From positions 23,969,723 to 24,033,722 of the forward strand of contig NC_135556.1 in the NCBI RefSeq assembly GCF_964340395.1: a DNA stretch of 64,000 nucleotides, read 5' to 3'. Below the pieces are notes generated by a model that was given only the letters and a program-made list of their open reading frames with translations, was not told the origin of the DNA and did not search any database. The stretch is from Glandiceps talaboti. Lineage: Eukaryota; Hemichordata; Enteropneusta; Spengelidae. A program made the translations under genes and the position numbers. Positions 54,901 through 64,000 of this stretch are shown in pieces. Every line of letters begins with the position of its first letter. Positions within the stretch are counted from its first letter, which is position 1.

Positions 54901-56254
54901 CAAGATTACATTTTTTCGTAGTTCGTCAGCGAGTATAGCTTTTTTGAGTGCAGTCAGGAATCGGATGCCAAGACAGTTCGAAGTTCTGAATTAAAATGAT
55001 TAACTTTCTCAAACTAAAGTCTATAGTATTTAATATAATTATAGATTTAGAATGATGAAAAACACCACGCCTTAATACATCAAACTTGGTCCAAAACAGA
55101 TAATAACTGAATATTTTAGAGATTGGTAAATGGCTTATATCTCCTCAGAAAGGCGCATTATCCAACCACACGTAAATTTGAGTGAATTCACTTGAGCAGG
55201 GTTGACTTACATTGGCTAGTTATTGGAGAAAATCAAAGAATACAGTTAGAATACTGCTTGGTTTCTGTCAGTAGATAAACGATAAATAAAATGGAAGCTT
55301 ACAGACGAAAAAGAAGCACATCTCACGACACGTACACATTAAAATCTATATCGGTCCTCATACCCCTTCACGCCATATCCTGTAATTTCACAAATCCATA
55401 TATGTGAAATATAAGAATACGTGTGACAGAAATTAACTGACTCGTTATGTGTTACTTAATATTTAATCAGCTTGATTTAATAGCTGCACACTGGTCAATA
55501 TGATATGCTATGTCTACTGTGTTGTCATGTATCCTGGTCAAACAATTGCGATATTTCTAGAAGTGTGCATCCCAGCTAAAATCCTAACCAGATTTCGTCC
55601 TATAGACAATTTGCTAATCAGTCTGGTCTTAGCTTAAAAGGGCAGCACCATAATGAAACACAGAATAACTGAAAAAGAACTAATTGATGGCAGATATATC
55701 ATATATCAAATGTAATCAGATATCATCTTATCGGGCTTACTAGTTCAATTTGATAACTAATTATTTTACAACTTCTTGTTATTTCACAAGGTAGAATTCA
55801 GATGGAAACAAATTCAACGTGTAATCAAATTCAGTTTACTTATAATGAAATGTATTTTCAAGTATGATTGCAACCTTTCCTTTTATTTGTCTACATAATT
55901 TGATCAAAGGATAGTCCATGACAGAATGATAACTAGAGATGCGACAGTAGCTACAAACAGTACGGAGATATCACTCAAAGACTTCGAAAAATAAAAGACA
56001 GGTAAATCACAGAATTACACATAAAAGCTCATTCATGTGGGTGTATAGAATGACGTAATTACTTTATTTGGCCCTACATATTTTTGTCCAACTACGTTTG
56101 ATAACTGATGACTATATACTGTTAGTATAGGTAGAGAAGCACAGTGTTCTATTCAAATTCACACATATGTCTGACTAAACCAGAGATACCTAACGTCGTC
56201 GTTTATGGTATTTTGGTTGTTCACTATTTATATATTGTATTTAGTCGGTCGGCT
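54901..56254. other. intergenic, no gene recognised
   Basis: About 1.35 kb without an open frame of 60 codons. No repeat or RNA gene seen. Confidence 0.55.
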
Positions 56255-56278
56255 GGGGGAGGGGGAGGGGGAGGGGGG
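56255..56278 (+). other. strong G-quadruplex candidate
   Basis: Four G-runs of 5, 5, 5 and 6 bases are separated by single A bases. This is the ideal layout for a stable parallel G-quadruplex on the plus strand. Confidence 0.75.
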
Positions 56279-56339
56279 AAGGATGTATAATCATGCTTTG
56301 CATTTTGTATCTAACTACATTATGTAAAGCATGAGACTA

Positions 56340-57400
56340 ACTTTGAAATGACTATCCAATTATTGACACTAAGTTATTGATTGTAGACTATAGCCAGACG
56401 ATTGTACAACAATTGATGTTGCAAATAATAAGTCCAAGACGGTACAACAACTCAGATGAACAACGGTTTACTACTGTTTTATACAAAAATGAGGATTGAA
56501 CTGACTTAAGGATCTGCTTATGTTAAGTCTTATACTACGATGACAAATCTAACCTGAACCAGAATTATTATTAATGAAGCACGTATTACAAGATAATTTT
56601 ACTCAGACCTATGTGAATGAAAGACACCAAAACATTATTAGTTTATTTTTGGAAAGACTTTTAGGTTTGACAATTGAATTCCTCCTATTACTCACTAAAT
56701 AGCGAAACATGTTCTTATCGGCAGGAGAACGATAATGTACAGCATGGCAATGGCTTTGAGATCGTTTAATACAGGAAATGATGGTCTAATTATAGACACT
56801 ATGTGTTTCATTGTAGCCTATAGTGACAATTGCATGGCAATCAATGTTACCGTCAATACATAGTCAACAAAATAGTATCGGACAAACATGGGTTTACTAC
56901 CTTTTTATGCAAATCAAATGGCAATTGCACTGATTTAAGAAGATCCACACAGTCAGTATACCACAGAGGCATATCAAACTAAACTCATGATTACTGAAGC
57001 ACATATTACAAAATAACTTTCAGATTGCTAATATTTGAATGATAGACACCAAAACATATATAGTTTAGAGAAGACTTTTAACTGTTTGGGAAATCAAATT
57101 CCTTATTACTCCGGAAAACATTCTCTATCGAGGGAAAAACGATCAAGTGAAGTATGACAATGATCGTTCACTTGAACACAGGAAATGACGCTAAACACTT
57201 CACTGTAGACTGTAGTAGCCAGACATTTTGTAATCAGTGTTACAATTAATTATTCCTAGACGATTCAACAAAGATAGTTTAGAACGAACGTGGGTTTATT
57301 TCTGTATATGAACATTTTCAATAACAGGTAAATCTCTCTACAAGTTAAGTTGTATACCACAGTGTCAAATTACTGTCTTTATTAATCAACGTACCAATTT
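56340..57400. repeat. diverged ~400-430-bp tandem repeat, ~2.5 copies
   Basis: Ordered similar blocks recur: GGAAATGA near 56345, 56775 and 57179; GTAGxCTATAG-type near 56385, 56815 and 57210; GGTTTACTAC near 56466 and 56890 (GGGTTTATTTC near 57291); TGAAGCAC(G/A)TATTACA at about 56575 and 56996; GA(A/T)AGACACCAAAACAT at 56619 and 57042. The copies have diverged by many substitutions and indels, so this is an old duplication. Confidence 0.75.
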
Positions 57401-58232
57401 TGTTTTCTAGCCAGACAGCACACACATCATAATCGCGAAGTCTTGCGGTGAACTAGTAATACACAACGCATTTTGTTAGATTCAAAGAATTGCAAAAAAA
57501 TATTACAAACCATCAACTTGAAGTTTAATAAAGAAAACAGTCAACCACTTACTCTCCCAGTCGTTATATGCAGGTGCAAAAAGTGGATAACTGACTAGGG
57601 TTCGTGAGATCGTTGTCAATCGATATATCCACTTCTTGTCAACTATGTATTTTCATAGTCATCCCGTGTATACTTATAAGCTTATAATGCATGAAAGACT
57701 CATCATAAAAAAAACAATTTTCCATTAAATAAACAATATCAAGATAATCATAGAATATACTATACGGTTATTGCAACTAGAATGTTGTTTTTTTTCAAAA
57801 TGTTTTGTTAGGTACAATAACTTACTCATAATATCGTACACAGTGAACAGTATTGCTTCACCTGTGGGTAAAGGTTTTTTTTTGTAGCTGTATACATGTT
57901 AAATGAACTTGAATCAAATTGATTTTGGGGTCCGCCCCCCAAAAATTCAATGCCCTCAACGACAATTATGATATCAACCTGTTTGTGTACTACTTATGGA
58001 TAACATTGACCACTGATTAACATGTTCAATGTCCAATTATTGGTATTTTGATAATTTTCAGTGAATATGTTGTGGTTGTCTGATCGCAAACTGATACTAT
58101 TCCAGTTATAATTAGTACAGATTCAACACCGAGCATTCTCTCAATATTTAAACTTGCCCTTACACGACCTACATATAATATTGACCACTAGTTAACAGAC
58201 ACACTGTCTTTTTATAAATAACTGACCAATTA
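57401..58232. other. intergenic, no gene recognised
   Basis: AT-rich DNA with short poly-T and poly-A runs. Nothing recognised. Confidence 0.55.
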
Positions 58233-58519
58233 GGGTTGTCGGTGGCCAAGTGGTTAAACCACTTGCTATGTTGTCGGGGTTCCAACCCATTCAGGGTTCG
58301 ATTAAATTTACCACGCTGTAAGTAAGAAGAGTGTCGTTCAGTTTGACTCTACCGAACAACGCAGGTTTTCCCCGGGTACTCCGGTTTCCTCCTGCATTAA
58401 CACTGAACCCATGAGGGATGGCCCTCACTGGACTTCTTGGGTGACAAGTATTTAAAGGTGCCTGTAAATGGGCTTTATGCCCGTTGGTTTACCTGAATAA
58501 ATAAATAAATAAATAAATA
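58233..58519 (+). mobile_element. tRNA-derived SINE, family 1 copy C (fullest copy)
   Basis: The tRNA-like head has box A GGTGGCCAAGTGG and box B-like GGTTCCAACCC (about 58280). The body has TTTACCACGCTGTAAGTAAG, the core TTCCCCGGGTACTCCGGTTT at 58368-58387, CCATGAGGGATGGCCCTCAC and GACTTCTTGGGTGACAAGTA. The tail differs from copies A and B. It carries a small hairpin GGGC-TTTAT-GCCC at 58470-58482 and ends in (AATA)n. The 3' tail normally matches the LINE that mobilises a SINE, so two tails suggest two subfamilies or partners. Confidence 0.9.
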
Positions 58520-60251
58520 CATTATTAGTGAATATATATTTAGTTATATAATGAAAAATATGTTGCATCTAGTGCATGTTTAAGGAAACATGAATGTTAC
58601 GAGAAATGTAATAAATGTAATGTTATAGATCAATAATTGGTGAGACAGTAATATATAATAAATAATAATTTTACCTGAATGGTTTACTTTACTTTGATAC
58701 ATAGATAGAGACTATGAAAACCAAAGGTAAGCTATTTATATAAACAGCAAACAACGTATACTGTAGTCTACCATCATAACTCGTCTTTGGATCCACATTC
58801 TGTAGGCTAATTCACGTCATATGAAATTGAATATCGATGTATTTACTGTTATCCATTTACTGTAGTTCTAATATTTAACGAGTGTAATGTTTTAATTGTC
58901 ACAGAAAATGAAGTATCACCTTTTAGAGTGTGATCAACAGATTCAATCTCAGACCATGACGACATTCGACAATTGCAAACTTGGTTAAATGTCATACCGC
59001 ATTGAAACACACTGAGTACCGATAGATTACCCTTATATGGAAATGTTCTTCGTGCCCTCCTTTCGTCGGAAGGTCAACTAACAAAAGACAAGTGTGTACT
59101 TTCCAAATGAAATGTTCATCTATGAAATAGCTTAATGTCATTTATTGACTGCTGACTTACAAGTAGATTTCAGTTTCCATGGCTACAGTTACTGGTCAGG
59201 GCTCTTACCCGATCGCCCAAAATTTACTGTAAGGCTCTAGCAGTGGTTTTGACTATCGAAGAGATCATCGTACGAAAGCTTGACGTTCAACTTCAAAATA
59301 CTGTCCCTTTGCAGTAATCTTAACCCTTTACCACATTGTTATGTACCATGTGTATATTTAAATTGTGTTTCTCTTGGATCAAATATTTGTATGTGCTCTC
59401 AGACATTGGTGTGTTCATATACAATAATTCAAACCGAGTCTACTTTCAGCTAGTCACAGCCTGGCGACTTGAATCCAACCTTTTAGGATATATAGAGATA
59501 ATAGTTTAATAGAACGAATTTATATCACGTTTTTCAGAAATCCAATAACTGGTTTTGAAGGATAAAATTTGAACTAAAATTATAATAAAATTAATATCAA
59601 CCAAATACTATCAAAGCTACTCTTGCTTAGAGTGTATTTTGATCTTTCCCTGATATGAAGTCATTTTGAAATACAGTTTCCCTTTTAGGGAAATGCCCGT
59701 CTGAAAACTTAATATCCGTGTTACGGCAGACATATCAAATTTCCGTATACAGTTAGATGCCAGTACAGAACAACTCCGTTTTACTGTCAGATAGGTTTCT
59801 ATTCGTATTTACACGTTATGAAGCGCGTACGTGTAAAAACAAAGCGATACTTAGATTTGTTGAAATTTTGTATGATTACTTTTCTTCTGATACTTGACAA
59901 AAGACTGGGCATGTAAACAGTCTTTAACGTGTGCTGATTGGCAGAGTGAGATTTACAGGACTAGACGTCTGCAGTATTACATCTAATATGAGTGTCATGG
60001 TGTATTCAATTGTCATGTGCTATGTCTATTTTTGGTTAAGATTTTCGTCGTGATTCTCTCGAGTGATTGTCGACCAAACGATTGATAGAATCAGTGAGAA
60101 TGCCTAGACTCACAACTATCCTTTTCTTTCCCTGCCAGCTTCGTTGCCTGTCCAGTATCATTTGAGAGATAGATATCAGTATAATATGCCAAAAAAGAAG
60201 TGTAGCACGTTTTATTAGAATTGATGGAGTACTTTTTCAGATATCGTGTCC
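58520..60251. other. intergenic, no gene recognised
   Basis: About 1.7 kb of AT-rich DNA with no open frame of 60 codons and no repeat. Confidence 0.55.
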
Positions 60252-60297
60252 ACAGACAGGCAGACAGGCAGACAGGCAGACAGACAGGCAGACAGGC

Positions 60298-60375
<78 letters not shown>
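60252..60375. repeat. (CAGG/CAGA)n microsatellite
   Basis: Alternating CAGG and CAGA units pass into about 20 pure CAGA units. Confidence 0.96.
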
Positions 60376-60376
<1 letters not shown>

Positions 60377-60935
60377 AGCATAACATTACCTACCCCTTTT
60401 CAAATTACGGATCTGTCAATTTAGATATCTCCTAAACATAATTACTTGGGAAATAAAGAAAATATGCCAAAAAATGACATTTACGAATATTTATTATTTT
60501 CCAAGCACAAGTGTAATAATACTGCAGCTAATGATGAGTTGATAGAAATGGTATTCATAACGATATATTATCGTTAGAATTTGACACAATATATGATATC
60601 TGTGACATAATCTGAAAATACACAAGGGAAAGCAATTTAGATGAAGGCGATCTTAAGATTTAGTGATAACGTCTCTAAATGCATGCTGGTCGATATTTTG
60701 TTTTCAATGTTCTGATATTACGTAAACAAGTTGCAATGGAGCGATACTGGCGTGTCTTTAAACTAAATCTGACTATAGTTTAATATTGAGTATCGCTACC
60801 ATGTCGAATCATTGTTTGATCTACACACGTGATATATTGCTTGCATGAATATCAGAACAAATCTCGTCATTAATATCCTTGAGCTATTTTTAGAAAGCAA
60901 AGAACAATTACCTTATAAAGTGCTGTTGGTTTAGT
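60376..60935. other. intergenic, no gene recognised
   Basis: AT-rich DNA. Nothing seen. Confidence 0.55.
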
Positions 60936-60990
60936 TTGTATGTTCGTATGTTCGTATGTTTGTTTGTTTGTCTGTCTGTCTGTCTGTCTC

Positions 60991-61057
<67 letters not shown>

Positions 61058-61153
61058 TTCTGTTTGTTTGTTTGTTTGTTTGTTTGTTTGTTTGTTTGTT
61101 TGTTTGTTTGTTTGTTCGTTTGTGTGTGTATGTGTGTGTGTGTTTGTTTGTTG
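60936..61153. repeat. compound (GTAT/TTCG)-(CTGT)n-(TTTG)n-(GT)n microsatellite
   Basis: CTGT units (about 60970-61060) convert into TTTG units (about 61062-61115) and then GTGT. All open frames across it are repeat translations. Confidence 0.96.
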
Positions 61154-62879
61154 TTTCAGAGGAGTTTTATGGTGGTTTTTTTTTATCAAAACGGTCATAT
61201 GGCCGAGAAATCAGTATTCATTTTTTTCGGATTTTTAATTCATAATACAAGTTTTTTACTATCATGGTTTTTTCTACTTGAAAACAATGTGAAACAGCAT
61301 AGAACAATTCTGTTTTCCTAACTCAATGTAGTACAAAATTACAAAATAAAAGTGCAAAATGTGTGTAAGATAACTGCACTGTAGACAGTCATTCGTAAGC
61401 AAGCTTGTTAACCATGATCACAAGAAATCAAACTTTGTATCCATGGTGATGTTTCAATGTACATATGGAAGCAACATGTACTTACATTGATTGTACGTAG
61501 AGCGTCTTGATAACCTTTGTTTATCAACTTGAAGTTTACTTACAAATCACTTCCTATCGTACAATAACAATTTGTTTTTACACAAAAAATTAAAAATTTT
61601 AAAAAAAATTTAAAAAATTAAAAAAAAAATGCTTTTACACATTTTAAACTTGTTTTTGCACTGATTGAGTTACAGCACTGACTTTAATCTACGTTTTTCA
61701 CATTCTTTTCTCAAGTAGGAAAGAACAAAGCAAATCAGAGACTGGAACAATTTAGCACAAGAAATAATCAACATAGGATAACCAAAACAATTCAAACAGT
61801 CAAGCAGTTACAACTTTCAACAGAGCATGTACAGAACAGAAACAGCAAGGACTAACCCAGCATTTTGCGTACTCCACATCATACTCGTTATAGTATATAT
61901 TGGACGTTGAGTAGTATACTGATGAAGACAGAAAAAAGACTAAGTCTTTATCAATAAAAATTCTAAAATATAAACCAATTTTTCATCCATATGGTCGCTT
62001 AACTTGGGTTTAGTTATTCCATTCACAATACGATGACTCAGTCCTCGTTGAAATTGAGACTAAGTATACAGGGGTTTATACGGTTTGGGAAAATGGACAT
62101 GTTTCCTGTTGGAAAATTAAAAAAACCACTTCATTTCTGAACCCATTCTTTCGTGAGGGTCAATAACCTACTTAATCCTACCTTTTATCACAGCCTAATG
62201 AAGAGTGTATATTTAATCTATTTACTCGACATGTATTCATCATTCACAAACAAATGAAAAAATCTAGAATCTAATTAGTGTGTTGATAGACTGATTAGAT
62301 GAATATATAACACTGTCTATCTATGAATGTATGATGGAAGAGCGATCATAATGTAGTCATGGAAACCAAACAATAATTATGAAATCACATCCGTTGTGAC
62401 GTCACTTTATAATCGATTTCACTCTTGCACTTTTACTTCCTTATTTGTACTATATTAATACCAAATCGGACGTTATTAAACTAGAACTTTGTCAACTACG
62501 ATCATTAAGTCCAGATGAGAAGCAAATTGAAATTACAGCTATTTCCTAAAAGCAGTCAATATGTGGTATCACGAATCAACAGGAATTAACTCGACCTAAT
62601 GACATTACACAAAGACGTCACCAGGAAGCAAACAAACGTCCGAAGTAAGCATTAAAAGAAGACTTAGTCTATACTTGTTGTAAATCATTATCAATGATGC
62701 TAGATATAAAATTGAGAAGCGTTATCGGTGCTGCACATTGGAACACTAAGAAGTAACTTTTCATTTGTCATTAGCCAAATTTAAAATTGTCAAACAAATC
62801 CATCATTTAACAAGCATTAATCTGACTGTCACATAAAAGATATTTTAACATTCTTGTGAATGGTGAGTACACAGAATAA
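61154..62879. other. intergenic, no gene recognised
   Basis: An A/T homopolymer-rich patch lies at about 61585-61630. No gene, RNA or clear repeat. Confidence 0.55.
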
Positions 62880-62880
62880 C

Positions 62881-62937
<57 letters not shown>

Positions 62938-62938
62938 A
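62880..62938. repeat. (CTGT)n microsatellite
   Basis: About 14 uninterrupted CTGT units. Confidence 0.95.
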
Positions 62939-63143
62939 CATCCATGTCTGACAAAGTACTGATCAAAAAGTTTGATCAAGATTGATTTAGCCTTCGAGCT
63001 AGACCAAAATAACGTACGTCTCCAGAACACATCACAATGTGTCAACAAATATACCATGTGTGATAGAATACAATTATAAATTTGATTTTTATGTTAGCGG
63101 TATGATTGTCATCAGCTGTAATTAGATTTGAGTTGAATACTCC
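62939..63143. other. intergenic, no gene recognised
   Basis: Short AT-rich stretch. Nothing seen. Confidence 0.5.
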
Positions 63144-63163
63144 CAAGGTCAAGGTCAAGGTCA
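63144..63163 (+). promoter_or_regulatory. triple AAGGTCA nuclear-receptor half-site
   Basis: CAAGGTCAAGGTCAAGGTCA holds three overlapping AAGGTCA half-sites at a 6-bp step. TCAAGGTCA is the known extended half-site of monomeric nuclear receptors of the ERR, SF-1 and FTZ-F1 type. It may be a chance hexamer repeat, and no gene start is linked to it. Confidence 0.3.
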
Positions 63164-63617
63164 AATGAACTCCATATGCCAAGACATGAATCTATAAAAT
63201 GAGCTGAAAGCACTAGTGACAGGCGTTGGTTTGTTTTAATTGATTCTGAAATTCATCACAAACACTTGAACTGGGGATTGATAAAGAATAGAAATATATT
63301 GAATACAATTTATATCGTAGTTAAGTTTCTTGTAGGAATTGCCCAAGAAATGAACACATGCATAAAAAATTTCAGCCTAATAAAAGTAATGATATGAATG
63401 TTACTGATATATTACTGCTATATTATATTAAGTCTTGAAATAAATTACTTTGAGATATGAAATCAACTCTAAAGACTGTAAAAGATACAACCATAAATTT
63501 CAAGGTGATGAAATGTGTGAACATAGTCTGTTATCTAATCTAAATGCAATATATATATTACGGTCCATTCAACATCCACACAAAGATTCTCTGGCGGTAT
63601 ATAGCAATACTAGATTG

Positions 63618-63824
63618 TTATTGTTCCTCCGGTGATTTCAAACACGTGATAGAATTATTGATTTGAAAATTCTTAATTAACCGCACTCCTTGATTTGTGT
63701 CAATCAAAGTATAATAACCTCGTACTGGCCAAAAAATAGATTCTCGCGAATCATTTCTAGATATGTTTAGCAAATATCCATACACGCAAGGCTCGCAAAC
63801 CTTTACAGTAACTAAACAAATTTC
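63618..63824 (-). CDS. possible 3' terminal exon, unknown product
   Basis: On the minus strand the sequence TATTTCTGTCTGTGCTTGCAG is a good splice acceptor with a long pyrimidine tract, its AG at 63826-63825. From 63824 the frame stays open for 68 codons, beginning EICLVTVKVCEPCVYGYLLN, and ends at a stop at 63618. The exon would carry three early cysteines and a mixed polar remainder. The wider open frame begins with TTG, so it cannot start there. No AATAAA is seen on the minus strand close downstream. I recognise no family. A chance acceptor next to a chance open frame is a real alternative. Confidence 0.25.
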   Translation of the reverse strand, partial: EICLVTVKVCEPCVYGYLLNISRNDSRESIFWPVRGYYTLIDTNQGVRLIKNFQINNSITCLKSPEEQ

Positions 63825-63826
63825 CT

Positions 63827-64000
63827 GCAAGCACAGACAGAAATAGTGAAAGATGTTACTGTGGTGACAAAAATAGCATTGTAATTTGATATAAGGGATT
63901 AGAATAACGTGTACAAAATCGAAAAGATAACATTTATCCAAATATTTTGAAGATTGGTAGTATATGTTAGAGTTGATGTTGGGAATGAAACCTTCTTGGT
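63827..64000. other. window end; possible intron
   Basis: AT-rich DNA upstream (minus strand) of the candidate exon. Nothing else seen. Confidence 0.4.

Overview
This window is AT-rich, repeat-dense nuclear DNA from an animal, most likely a marine invertebrate. The evidence is one intron-containing gene for a repetitive secreted peptide precursor, tRNA-derived SINEs, non-LTR retrotransposon (LINE) remnants, an inverted-repeat DNA element, and very many long microsatellites and minisatellites. There are no operons, ribosome-binding sites, bacterial genes or CRISPR arrays. The phylum cannot be fixed from the sequence. A lophotrochozoan or other non-vertebrate bilaterian is my inference from the precursor style and the SINE cores.

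The one well-supported gene lies on the minus strand at about 21563-22897. Its exon encodes the C-terminal ~444 residues of a multi-copy neuropeptide or peptide-hormone precursor. It carries twelve related repeats, K-x-[F/Y]-x-G-[I/L/M]-P, separated by acidic spacers and mono- or dibasic cleavage sites; many repeats end in a Gly-Arg or Gly-Lys-Arg amidation signal. The reading frame enters through a good splice acceptor, so the signal-peptide exon must lie further upstream on the minus strand (higher coordinates) and was not found. I do not recognise the peptide family, so this is the best candidate for something undescribed.

Layout. 0-8 kb: intergenic, with two (TA)n tracts, a 30-bp minisatellite and pentanucleotide repeats. 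8.1-8.8 kb: a SINE and a GTTT/GGTT/GATT tract. 10.3-12.4 kb: GATT/GTAT tracts and a 39-bp minisatellite that is open in a frame on both strands. 13.9-18.9 kb: microsatellites, a perfect 22-bp inverted-repeat pair and a 66-bp triplication. 21.5-22.9 kb: the peptide precursor. 23.65-26.31 kb: about 54 copies of a 49-bp satellite with 147-bp higher-order periodicity. 27-31.3 kb: compound microsatellites and a ~31-bp minisatellite. 33-36 kb: a 16-bp hairpin and a LINE remnant. 39-43 kb: CTGT/CA tracts and a 57-bp repeat. 43.7-44.4 kb: (TA)n, a LINE 3' end and a perfect 84-bp palindrome. 46.7-52.3 kb: (GA)n, degenerate repeats hosting two SINEs, and a ~750-bp terminal-inverted-repeat element. 56.2-58.5 kb: a G-quadruplex candidate, a diverged ~425-bp repeat and a third copy of the first SINE family. 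60-64 kb: CAGA/CTGT/TTTG tracts, a triple nuclear-receptor half-site and a possible terminal exon.

No other protein gene is supported. Most remaining open frames are short, often lack an ATG, or are translations of microsatellites. Distant single exons could have been missed, because splice sites could only be judged by eye.
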